Origin: Acidobacteriota bacterium
GTDB taxonomy: Bacteria; Acidobacteriota; Terriglobia; Acidiferrales; UBA7541
Assembly (NCBI GenBank): GCA_003224235.1
Contig: QHYU01000178.1
Coordinates: forward strand, 3,976 to 46,075
Direction of reading: 5' to 3'
DNA length: 42,100 nt
Shown in pieces: positions 8,013 to 15,378 of the stretch. The first letter of the stretch is position 1. Each line of letters begins with the position of its first letter. Both the position numbers and the translations under genes were made by a program. Below the pieces are notes generated by a model that was given only the letters and a program-made list of their open reading frames with translations, searched no databases and had not been told where the DNA came from.

Positions 8013-9261
8013 GCCATCTAAAATGTAACCCTAGGGGGTGTTATCGCGCCATTTAAGATGTAACCCAACTCAGAAGGCCTTTGAGGAGGGTTATGGTGGG
8101 CCATCAAACGAAATGGGAGTACTTGCGAGCCATCTATGAGCGTTACCGCCAAGCGGGGCACAGGGTAAAGCACGTGATCCTGAACGAATCTTGTCTCAAC
8201 ACCGGCTACCACCGGAAATACGCGATTCGGCTTCTGAACGGTCCGCCCCCAGGAAAGCAGCGCGTTGGGCGGGCGCGGCGACGTGCGCTGCGCTATGGCC
8301 AGGAAACACTGTCCATCCTGACGGCCGTTTGGGAAGCGGCCGGTTAGACGGATAGCTGGGAGGTGACCTCGCCAGGGTTCACCGAAGTGGACCTGGTCTC
8401 CCACTCTGGCAATTCGGGCGCGGGAGAATTCGCTCATACCTTGAATGTGACCGACATCCATACGACCTGGACGGAATCCCGAGCCGTGCTGGGGCGCGGC
8501 CAGGCGACCATAGAAGGGGCCTTGCAGGAGGTGGAGAAGGCCCTGCCGTTCCGTCTTCTCGGAGTGGATTCGGACAATGGTTCGGAATTCATCAACTGGC
8601 ATCTGCAGGCTTGGTGCCAGCGGAAAGGGATCCAACTCACCCGCGGACGCCCCTACAAGAAAGACGACAATGCGCACGTGGAGCAGAAGAACTGGACGCA
8701 CGTGCGCAAACTGTTGGGTTGGGACCGCTACGACTCGCCCGCAGCCGTCGAGGCCCTCAACGATCTCTACCGCCACGAACTGCGCCTGTGGCTGAATCTT
8801 TTTCTCCCCTCGGTGAAACTGGTGAAGAAGGTGCGAGTGGGATCGAAACTGCGCCGGGTCTATGACACGCCCCAGACCCCTCTGCAGCGCGTGGCCTCCT
8901 CGCCGCAGGCTGATGCCGCCCGCGTGGCCGAGTTGCAAAGCTTGCGGGAGTCTCTGAATCCATTTGCGCTGGCGAAAGCCATCGATCAAAAGCTGGAGCA
9001 CATCTACGAGCTGGTCAACCGGCGGCTGAGCCCCAAGGTGCCCCAGGGACTCCCGGCGACGGAGCGCACAAAATCGAGCCAGCCCAACGGCGGTGGAAAA
9101 GACGCTGCGTGGAAAAGTCGGAAAACAGACTTTTCCACTCCGCTTGGGAATCCCGCAAAAGACGCGGGATTCCCACTTTCCCACCGCCGCAACAACAACA
9201 GCCTTAAGGTTACATTTCAAATGGCGCGACGACCCACCCCACGGTTACATTCTTAAATGGC
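8013..9261. mobile_element. Internally deleted insertion sequence with doubled terminal repeats
   Basis: Each end carries two copies of an 18-19-bp unit close to GCCATTTAAGATGTAACC. The left copies are at 8013-8030 and 8048-8065, and the inverted right copies at 9208-9225 and 9243-9261. Between the two units at each end lies a similar GGGGTG-rich spacer. The body holds one broken transposase gene. Flanks show weak extra inverted similarity (TCGATACG against TTGACGCG), so the true tips may lie a few bases further out. No target-site duplication could be fixed by eye. The element looks non-autonomous in its present state. Confidence 0.8.
8093..9256 (+). pseudogene. DDE-type transposase, internal deletion and in-frame stop
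   Basis: The N-terminal part (KWEYLRAIYERYRQAGHRVK, YHRKYAIRLLNG) ends at EAAG with a TAG at 8345-8347. The same frame then resumes as TDSWEVTSPGFTEVDLVSH and continues through the integrase-type catalytic core: DLVSHSG (first Asp), DSDNGSEFINWHLQ (second Asp), YKKDDNAHVEQKN (Glu). From memory of full-length relatives, roughly 100 residues that normally separate the two parts are missing, so the stop sits at a deletion junction. The ATG at 8093 follows an AGGAGG. The last 40 or so residues extend into the terminal repeats and are probably not original. No in-window copy could supply the full enzyme. Confidence 0.8.
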
Positions 9262-9887
9262 TTGACGCGTATACCTCCCGCATCGAGCCGCTGTGCGCCG
9301 GCACATTATTCTCCGTATAGGCAGGATTCTGGAGCGCTCTTGACAGTCGCAAATGTCATCAGAAAAGATAAGAACCTGAGGAAATCTGCACAAACCAAGC
9401 ATCTCTTTCCTCCCACGAAGCTGCTTTCGTTAAAATTGCGAGGTGTGGATGGTTTGGGCGCCGTGCAGGTGTGGCCCCTCGGATACGGTCATCCGTTGCC
9501 CTTGAACAGGCGGTGGAGGATAAGTCTCAGTCTGAATGTTTAGTAATTTGCGAGCCCAGCTTCATCACGAGCACACAACTGCGCGTCGCCTCTGACCACT
9601 TCTTTACGTAACCTCTCGTTGGTTGAATTACGAAGCTGCTATAGTAGGAATCAAAAGACCTAGCAATCAGGTCATTGCTGTAATTTTGAGTCGGGGAAAG
9701 ACCTGGGGACTAGCTGCTTCATTCTCGGCTAGGATAGAATCTAATGTGCTTTCGGCTTGCCTGACTGACTTAATTCACCGCTTGGTCTTAAAGGATTTCT
9801 GAGGACATCACAATCGGGCCTTTTAGAACATGCGCCACGTCCTTTCCGCACGCCCTTGCGCCTGCATCGCAGCGCGGTAGGCGTTGT
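9262..9887. other. Gap without a convincing gene; possible orphan promoter
   Basis: No frame here looks coding on either strand. The stretch 9580-9790 is more AT-rich than its neighbours. An extended -10 element TGCTATAGT lies at 9637-9645, with TTGGTT at 9619-9624 (15-base spacer) on the plus strand, followed by a short hairpin GACCT...AGGTC near 9658-9674. This could start a small RNA, but no terminator is seen before the REP hairpins. Confidence 0.3.
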
Positions 9888-10175
9888 GGCACGGCTGGAA
9901 GCCGTGCCCAGACGAGCCTCGGAGCATTTATGCGATGAAGGTTGGCTTCTTTTGTCGGAGCTGATGGCTCCGACCCCCGAAACATCCTCCAATGCTCTTT
10001 GGGACAGCCTAGGTCGTTTGCCGGGCTGAAAAGGGCACCTCTACAGGTGCTGGAGGCTAGAGGTGGCAAGAGGGTATCGATCACATCGATCAGGCTGCGT
10101 GCTGCCCTGAAGGGCAGCGCCACATTGTTTTTGTAGCGCCGGGCTTTAGCCCGGCACGGCCCCCGTCTGCCTGCC
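9888..10175. repeat. Cluster of three REP-like hairpin families
   Basis: Three different hairpins are packed together. GGCACGGCT-GGA-AGCCGTGCC (9888-9908) is a perfect 9-bp stem. GTCGGAG-CTGATGG-CTCCGAC (9954-9974) is a perfect 7-bp stem. Copy 2 of the CTGCCC/TGTAGCGC/GCCGGGC element spans 10101-10175. Between them, 10021-10060 (AAGGGCACCTCTACAGG followed by TGCTGGAGGCTAG) matches the variable tail seen before the zinc-ribbon stop codon in the other copies, so this region holds pieces of more than one REP unit. No zinc-ribbon coding part remains. Confidence 0.7.
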
Positions 10176-10306
10176 AGCAGCCCCGACTGATTTCGTCCGA
10201 TTACTTTTCGGGCAAGACAGTCCGGCGTACCATAGCTCCATCCTCACGAGACGGTTATCCTGCAGGGTCATCTTGATAGGCATCCCCTTCGCAACGGGAG
10301 AACATC

Positions 10307-11269
10307 GTGAAAGGCAAGTGGATTTTGCGTCTAGCCGACGTGAACAGAGAGCTTTTCCTCATTTTCGCGATCATCGCCTTGGCCGGGCTGGTCAATTTCC
10401 TCGTAGAAGGCCAGCGGTTGGTGTTGACCTTCTACAATCTTCCTACTCTCTTGGCCGCGTACTACTTCGGCCGTCGCCGCGCCGTGGAGGCGGCGGTGGG
10501 CTCGGTTCTCTTCGTCGTCTGGATGAACATGATGAATCCCACGGCCCTGGGCAGCGGCTTGCAACTGGAGAACCGCGGCCTGTTGACCTGGTCCGACCTC
10601 GCCGTCTGGGCCGGCTTCCTGTTGATTTCGGCTTACGCTACCGGCACCCTCTACGAACTCGGTGAGCGCAGGCTGCGCGACTTGCGGGAGACTTACTACG
10701 GCGTGCTGCAAATCCTGAATCAGTTCATTGGCAACGACAAGTTCACGCAAAATCATTCTTACCGGGTATCCGTCTACGCTACGCAAATTGCCGACGAGAT
10801 GCGCTTGACGAAAGACCAGATCGAAGACGTGCGAGCCGCGGCGCTGCTGCACGATATCGGCAAACTGGAAACGAGCCGGGCTATCTTGTATAAGGCTGCG
10901 CGCCTCACCGACGATGAGATGACGCACATCAAGACGCACGTGGAAAAAGGGGTCGAGATGCTCAGCTCCGTCGGCGGCTCACTCCGGCGGGTGCTGCCCA
11001 TCATCCTGGCGCATCACGATAAGTTCGACGGCTCCGGCTATCATCCCACAAAGGGTGAGCAGATCCCCATCGAGGCGCGGATTATCACCGTGGCCGACGT
11101 GTTTGATGCAATGGTCAGCGACCGCCCTTACCGCAAGGGTGTGTCCCCCTTTGAGGCGCGAGACGCCATCGTGAAAGGCAAAGGTACCGATTTCGATCCC
11201 CGCGTCGTCACGGCGTTCGAGTCGGCCTTTCAAAAACAGAGACTAGAAGTCCCTGAAGTTCTGGTATGA
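10307..11269 (+). CDS. Membrane-anchored HD-GYP domain protein
   Basis: A 320-residue protein. The first 120 residues form about four membrane helices (LFLIFAIIALAGLVNFLV, LPTLLAAYYFG, VGSVLFVVWMNMM, LAVWAGFLLISAYATG). A short linker helix leads to an HD-GYP domain from about residue 140: NHSYRVSVYA, LLHDIGKLE (HD pair), HHDKFDGSGYHPTKG and ADVFDAMVSDRPYRKG. HD-GYP proteins usually hydrolyse cyclic-di-GMP, and the metal-binding His/Asp residues seem present. The signature GYP reads GYH here, with Pro one residue later, so activity may be altered. The start is GTG at 10307 with GGGAG upstream. It stands alone between REP elements. The N-terminal helices may sense a membrane signal; no ligand can be inferred. 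Confidence 0.85.
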   Translation: MKGKWILRLADVNRELFLIFAIIALAGLVNFLVEGQRLVLTFYNLPTLLAAYYFGRRRAVEAAVGSVLFVVWMNMMNPTALGSGLQLENRGLLTWSDLAVWAGFLLISAYATGTLYELGERRLRDLRETYYGVLQILNQFIGNDKFTQNHSYRVSVYATQIADEMRLTKDQIEDVRAAALLHDIGKLETSRAILYKAARLTDDEMTHIKTHVEKGVEMLSSVGGSLRRVLPIILAHHDKFDGSGYHPTKGEQIPIEARIITVADVFDAMVSDRPYRKGVSPFEARDAIVKGKGTDFDPRVVTAFESAFQKQRLEVPEVLV

Positions 11270-11318
11270 GCCTGGCCACATCTTCCTTTGATCGAAGCCC
11301 TGAGGCCGGCAGGCGCGT

Positions 11319-11455
11319 GCTGCCCTGAAGGGCAGCGCTACATTGTTTTTGTAGCGCCGGGCTTCAGCCCGGCACGGCCCTCGTCTGCGTGCCGCCCGAA
11401 AAGGGCGGTGCTACAGGTCCTGGAGGCTAGGCCTTATGGCAGTTGGGGCACAGCT
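11319..11455. repeat. REP-like element, copy 3, with zinc-ribbon tail
   Basis: This copy holds all three palindromes and then a variable part (GAAAAGGGCGGTGCTACAGG). It ends with the last codons of the zinc-ribbon gene in antisense (remnant entered separately). Homology to the other copies stops at about 11455, inside the zinc-ribbon sequence. Confidence 0.75.
11427..11455 (-). pseudogene. 3' remnant of the zinc-ribbon gene
   Basis: On the minus strand the sequence reads ELCPNCHKA and a stop, identical to the end of the two intact zinc-ribbon genes. Upstream of these nine codons the match is lost, replaced by sequence of the DUF2207-type gene. It is too short to be functional. It marks the breakpoint where a REP/zinc-ribbon unit joined unrelated DNA. 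Confidence 0.7.
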
Positions 11456-12635
11456 CAGCATCGGAAACGGAAGTGAGATCTCTCCACTGCGCAAGCTCAT
11501 GGCGGCGGCAGTTGTTTTTCTGGCCGCCGATTTTTTTCTCCTCATTAATTTCATGGCTTCTGAGGTCAATCGCGTTTCGGCGCGTGGCAGGGAGGGCAGG
11601 GGGTTTTATTTTATCCCGATCGCTTTGGCGGCATACTACGCTTGCACATGGGTCCTGGTCGCACGCCGACGGCCGGAACGTGAACCGATCGTTGTTCAAT
11701 ACCAGCCGCCCGAGGGCGTCTCACCTGCTGAGGCCCGTTACATTTACACGTTGAGTTGCGACGGGCGCACGTACGCCGCCATTGTGGCTGACCTGGCTGC
11801 GCGCGGTCTGCTGACGATTGAGCCGACCGGGGACGGCATCTACGCGCGCAGCGCCATCGAACTTCCCGATGCGGGACGGAATGTGATCTCCGCCGTGCCC
11901 ACTGATCTTCCGGAAGAAGAGCGTTGCGTCTTTTACGATCTGTTTCAGGCTGGGGCGATGGCCTGCCTGCATCCCCCGCGGCAGAGTTTGCTCAACTATG
12001 TTTGTGCGGCTCTGCAGAGGCGCACTTCGACCCTGTACTACAACTTCCGCCCTCACCTTCTGACTGCCGGACTCGTTGTGATGTCGATTATCACGGTATG
12101 GATGGCCGGCGCTGAGGGGCTACTGACAACAATGCAGGGTCAGGCCGATCTTAAGTTGGCCGCCTTTCTAGGAAGCTGTGTGTTCGCTGCGGGCGCGGCC
12201 AGCTTCTTCTTGTGGCAGCACAATCGCCATGCAGTCATGCTGGCGTGGCGCGGCATATACCGCTACCGCACGCTTCCGCTTCTGCTGGGTGGGCTCTTCT
12301 TCACTCCTGTGCTCTTCTGGCTGAGCATGCGCGTCATCGCTCCTGTTTTTGCCGAGGTTACCGCTCTCATGCTGCTGGTGAACACCTTTGCTCCGCCCTT
12401 CCTCATGGGCTATAGCGAGCGCGGAGCGCAGTTGATGCGCCACATTCTCGGATTTCGCCAATTTCTCGAATCCACGGAACAAGACCGGCTTGATCGCCTC
12501 GATCCCGCCAGGAGGGATGCCAAATCCGAGCTCTCACTGCTGCCCTATGCCGTCGCACTCGATATCCGCGAAAGATGGGGTGACCGTCTGGGCGCGGAAA
12601 CAATGGTTGAAGTCGCGCTCGACCGCATGCTCTGA
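11436..12635 (+). CDS. DUF2207-type membrane protein, probably missing its N-terminal half
   Basis: A 399-residue protein. After a membrane helix (LMAAAVVFLAADFFLLINFM) and a second one (FYFIPIALAAYYACTWVLVA) comes the DUF2207 hallmark QYQPPEGVSPAEARY, followed by a winged-helix-like segment (YAAIVADLAARGLLTIE). Four more helices follow, then the closing motif HILGFRQFLESTEQDRLDR and LLPYAVALDIRERWG. Full DUF2207 proteins have an extracellular beta domain of a few hundred residues in front; it is absent here. The ATG at 11436 and a GGAGG nine bases before it lie inside the REP/zinc-ribbon remnant in antisense, so the present start may have been supplied by that repeat. An internal ATG at 11499 is the alternative. 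The role of the family is unknown. Confidence 0.7.
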   Translation: MAVGAQLSIGNGSEISPLRKLMAAAVVFLAADFFLLINFMASEVNRVSARGREGRGFYFIPIALAAYYACTWVLVARRRPEREPIVVQYQPPEGVSPAEARYIYTLSCDGRTYAAIVADLAARGLLTIEPTGDGIYARSAIELPDAGRNVISAVPTDLPEEERCVFYDLFQAGAMACLHPPRQSLLNYVCAALQRRTSTLYYNFRPHLLTAGLVVMSIITVWMAGAEGLLTTMQGQADLKLAAFLGSCVFAAGAASFFLWQHNRHAVMLAWRGIYRYRTLPLLLGGLFFTPVLFWLSMRVIAPVFAEVTALMLLVNTFAPPFLMGYSERGAQLMRHILGFRQFLESTEQDRLDRLDPARRDAKSELSLLPYAVALDIRERWGDRLGAETMVEVALDRML

Positions 12636-12656
12636 GCGATAGAATCCCGAGCCCCG

Positions 12657-12744
12657 CCAGCGGCTACATTGTTTTTGTAGCGCCAGGCTTCAGCCCGGCA
12701 CGGCCCCCGTCTGCCTGCCGCCCTAGAGGGCGAGGTGCGGGAGG
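12657..12744. repeat. REP-like element, copy 4
   Basis: This copy lacks the first palindrome (CTGCCCTGAAGGGCAG) but keeps GGCTACATTG...TGTAGCG, the CAGGCTTCAGCCCGG hairpin with one changed base, the CGGCCCCCGTCTGCC tail, and the variable stretch ending at the second zinc-ribbon stop codon. Confidence 0.75.
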
Positions 12745-12891
12745 CTAGGCCTTATGGCAGTTGGGGCACAGCTTAGACTCGTAGTTCTCGGGGGTAACGC
12801 GAAACATGTTGTTGCAGGTGACGCAGACGCGGTGGATAACCTTCTTCGGCTTGGCTGCCGGTTTGGTTTCGGTTTTCTGTTCCTGAGTCAT
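12745..12891 (-). CDS. 48-residue zinc-ribbon protein, copy 2
   Basis: This protein is nearly identical to the one at 2549-2695: same length, same CxxC pairs (VCVTC and LCPNC, 15 residues apart), and two residue changes, Lys14 and His20. The upstream 20 bases differ completely from copy 1, so the duplicated unit begins close to the start codon and extends through the REP element at the 3' end. TAAAAT lies 13 to 8 bases before the ATG (12899-12904) and could act as a -10 box for an almost leaderless message, but this is weak. Its neighbours are a REP element and the RAYT repeat cluster, so the copy probably arrived by the same process that spreads the repeats. Confidence 0.7.
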   Translation of the reverse strand: MTQEQKTETKPAAKPKKVIHRVCVTCNNMFRVTPENYESKLCPNCHKA

Positions 12892-13000
12892 AATCGAATT
12901 TTAGCACACCGGCGCGAGCGTGGTGGCGCGGGTATTGGTACCGGCGCGGTTTCCGCGTGGTGCGGATGGCGATGGGGGCAAAAACAAGGCGCACAGGAAG

Positions 13001-13302
13001 GGCTTAGTGGCGAGACAGAGAATGGCCGTGGTCGAGCGCTGACGCCGGCAGAGTCAGTAGCACAGCCACTCTTGGCTGTGCATGGATATTCGATTCAAAA
13101 TAAAGCACACAGGCAAGAGTGCCTGTGCTACCTGTGCCGCCGCCATCGAGCGCAATCCCGTAGTGGCGGGCTTAGTGGCGAGACCGGAAGAATGGCCGTG
13201 GTCGAGCGCTGACGCCGGCAGAGTCAGTAGCACAGCCACTCTTGGCTGTGCATGGATTTTCGATTCAAAATAAAGCACACAGGCAAGAGTGCCTGTGCTA
13301 CC
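13001..13302. repeat. Two tandem RAYT-linked repeat units
   Basis: Two units of about 133 bp begin at 13001 and 13169. Each contains a piece of the RAYT 3' coding end (reads VVAGLVARPEEWPWSSA in copy 2), then GTAGCACAGCCACTCTTGG with its inverted partner GGCTGTGC, a spacer (ATTCGATTCAAAATAAAG) and a second hairpin, GCACACAGGCAAGAGTGCC to TGTGCTAC. The first is at 13057-13131 and the second at 13227-13301. A short flank (TAGCACA...CGCGAGCG...GGTGGCG) occurs on both sides, at about 12901 and 13311. The array sits directly before the RAYT gene. Confidence 0.8.
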
Positions 13303-13366
13303 TGAAATTTAGCACATGGCCGCGAGCGCGGTGGCGGGGAGGAATGCCTGTGCTAGCTAAGCTAAG

Positions 13367-14083
13367 ATGACCTACTACGAACGAAATCTCCCGCACTGGC
13401 ACCCGGCAGGGAGGATTATCTTTCTAACGTGGCGTTTCTATGGCTCGCTCCCGGCCAGCTTTCTGCGAAGTCTGGGGGAAGACAAGGCGCAGCCCGCCGG
13501 CAAGTTCTTCCGAGTCGTCGATTGTCAACTGGATCAGGCCCGGACTGGACCCTTGTGGCTGAAGGACCCGCGAATCGCCGGCTATGTGGTGCGAGCGCTC
13601 CAGAGGGGGGAGGTCGAACTCGAGCAGTATGCCTTGTTGTCCTTTGTTGTGATGGCCAATCACGTTCACGTCCTGCTGGAGCCCAAGATTGACGTCGCCC
13701 GGATCACAAAAGGGATCAAGGGCGTGACCGCCAAAGAGGGGAACCAGATCTTGGGACGCACGGGGAGACGATTTTGGCAGGATGAATCGTACGACCACTG
13801 GGTGCGCAGCCCTAGCGAATGCGACAGAATTCGGTCGTACATCGAGCGCAATCCCGTAGTGGCGGGCTTAGTGGCGAGACCGGAAGAATGGCCGATTCAA
13901 AATAAAGCGCACAGGCAGGAGTGCCTGTGCTACTGGAGGCGGCGGATGGTGGGCGCGGCAAAGGCGATGACTGCGGTCAGCGCCAATGCGAAGCCGCTGG
14001 AGAACGCCATGGCCACGGGAGTACTCCAACGCTCTGCCAACGCGCCGACCAGCAGGCTGCCCAGCGGAGTGAAGCCCAGGTAA
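13367..14083 (+). CDS. REP-associated tyrosine transposase (RAYT) with rewritten C-terminus
   Basis: A single-strand DNA nuclease of the HUH/Y1 type (TnpA_REP). The N-terminal HWHPAGRIIFLTWRFYGSLP is typical. The HUH motif is in VVMANHVHVLLEPK (about residue 100), followed by KGVTAKEGNQILGR. RRFWQDESYDHWVRSPSE and YIERNPVVAGLVARPEEWP follow, with the probable catalytic Tyr in SYIERNP. Relatives continue PEEWPWSSA and stop soon after. Here the frame jumps after EEWP into IQNKAHRQECLCYW, which is its own repeat sequence, and then reads on in antisense over the MFS gene end to 14083. A deletion between the coding tail and the downstream REP explains this. The core motifs are intact, so activity cannot be excluded. 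Confidence 0.82.
   Translation: MTYYERNLPHWHPAGRIIFLTWRFYGSLPASFLRSLGEDKAQPAGKFFRVVDCQLDQARTGPLWLKDPRIAGYVVRALQRGEVELEQYALLSFVVMANHVHVLLEPKIDVARITKGIKGVTAKEGNQILGRTGRRFWQDESYDHWVRSPSECDRIRSYIERNPVVAGLVARPEEWPIQNKAHRQECLCYWRRRMVGAAKAMTAVSANAKPLENAMATGVLQRSANAPTSRLPSGVKPR
13865..13933. repeat. Shortened third RAYT-linked repeat unit
   Basis: This unit matches those at 13001 and 13169 but lacks the segment between GAATGGCC and GATTCAAAATAAAG, so the first hairpin is gone. The remaining hairpin GCACAGGCAGGAGTGCCTG ends in TGTGCTAC. The CTA of that end is, on the other strand, the TAG stop codon of the MFS gene. Confidence 0.75.
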
Positions 14084-15279
14084 GCCATCAGATGCATACT
14101 CAGCACGCGCCCGCGGATCTGGTCGGGCACCAGCGTCTGGATCAGGCTGAGCGGGGTGGCCACCGCGCCCACCATCGCGCCGCCCACTACAGCGAGGAGA
14201 AACGCAGAGAGCAGGAGCTGGCGCGAGAGGCAGAACAGCAGAATGGCTGCGAAAAAAGTGAGCGCGGCGCCAAGCAGCACCGGGCCACGCCGGTGATGGG
14301 ACTTCAGCATGGCCAGGTTAATCCCGCCGATGATCGCTCCAACTCCTGAGGCCGCGACCAGGTAGCCCAGGCCACGAGCTCCGACGAGGAGGACATCTTT
14401 CGCAAAGGCGGGCATCATCACCAGGTACGGCATGCCGAACATGCTGATCATGCCCACCAAAAGCACCAGCAGCAAAATGGTGGGGTTCTCCCGAACGTAG
14501 CGAAAGCCCTCGGCCATCTCGGCTCCAATGGAGTTGGCCTCGCGCTCGGCGCGCGCCGGAAACCTCACTCGCGCGAGGACGAACAGCAGCGGCACGTAGC
14601 TCAGCGCGTTCAAGTAGAAGCAAGCGGCGATGCCGGCTCCGGCGATGGTGAAGCCAGCCAGCGTGGGCCCCAGCACGCGCGAGGCATTGAACTGGATCGA
14701 ATTCAGTGCGATGGCGTTCAGGAGGTCTTCCCGCGGCGCCAGGTCGCGGATGGCCGATTGATAGGTTGGGGCGTTGAGCGCGGTGGTCGTGCCGGCCAGC
14801 ACGGCGATCAGCACAATCTGCTGCACGGTAATGCGTTGCAGATGCGTCAGCACAGCCAGCAACACCGCCAGAAGCATCATGGTGGTCTGGGTGACCATCA
14901 GCAGCCGGCGCCGCGAGGCGCGGTCGGCGATCACGCCGCCCAGGAGCGAGAACACCAGCGCGGGCACCTGTTGCGCGAATCCCACCAGGCCCAACCAAAG
15001 GGGCGAGTTGGTGAGTTGCAGCACCAGCCATCCCTGGGCCACGTTCTGCATCCACGAGCCGATATTCGAGATGAAATTACCCGTCCAGAACAGCCTGAAC
15101 TCCGGGTGCCGCAGCGCGCGGAACCATCCGTGCCCCGGCGCGAGCAGTAAGTCCAGCGGCATGCGCAGGGCGGACGATTCGGGTGCTTCCAGCGAAACCG
15201 GCGTGGCGTGTGGCTCGGACGACGTAGTTGCCTGGGGAGAGGGTGAGGCCGGAGGATCCGCTGGAGTTGAGTCTGACAT
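13930..15279 (-). CDS. MFS exporter (enterobactin-exporter-like family)
   Basis: A 449-residue protein with a long polar N-terminal tail rich in Ser/Pro/Ala (about 50 residues), then twelve expected membrane helices. The first motif is FRLFWTGNFISNIGSWMQ, typical of the MFS_3/EntS group, followed by GFAQQVPALVFSLLGGVIADRASRRRLL with the MFS loop motif G-x-x-x-D-R. The second half contains GVGAIIGGINLAML and PDQIRGRVLSMHLM. It would export a small molecule with proton coupling; the substrate is unknown. The stop codon falls inside a RAYT-linked repeat, so the last codons may have been changed by repeat insertion. No strong ribosome-binding site precedes the ATG. Confidence 0.85.
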   Translation of the reverse strand: MSDSTPADPPASPSPQATTSSEPHATPVSLEAPESSALRMPLDLLLAPGHGWFRALRHPEFRLFWTGNFISNIGSWMQNVAQGWLVLQLTNSPLWLGLVGFAQQVPALVFSLLGGVIADRASRRRLLMVTQTTMMLLAVLLAVLTHLQRITVQQIVLIAVLAGTTTALNAPTYQSAIRDLAPREDLLNAIALNSIQFNASRVLGPTLAGFTIAGAGIAACFYLNALSYVPLLFVLARVRFPARAEREANSIGAEMAEGFRYVRENPTILLLVLLVGMISMFGMPYLVMMPAFAKDVLLVGARGLGYLVAASGVGAIIGGINLAMLKSHHRRGPVLLGAALTFFAAILLFCLSRQLLLSAFLLAVVGGAMVGAVATPLSLIQTLVPDQIRGRVLSMHLMAYLGFTPLGSLLVGALAERWSTPVAMAFSSGFALALTAVIAFAAPTIRRLQ

Positions 15280-15378
15280 CGGTTAGTACCGTTCCAATGT
15301 GGCTTGGCTACTAATTCCCTGACTAATGCCCATAACAAGCGGCCGGCCTGGTGTCGCCTCAAATAGTTGGAACGGGCA

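Noticed and set aside
8018-9220. 400-codon minus-strand frame across the insertion sequence
   Set aside because: It lies antisense to recognisable DDE transposase motifs and itself has no recognisable domain.
7995-9275. Search for a target-site duplication around the insertion sequence
   Set aside because: Flanks share only weak inverted similarity and no clear direct repeat of fixed length, so none is claimed.
13001-13302. Regular repeats considered as a CRISPR array
   Set aside because: There are only two units of about 133 bp with internal hairpins and transposase coding pieces. No short spacer-repeat pattern and no cas genes are present.
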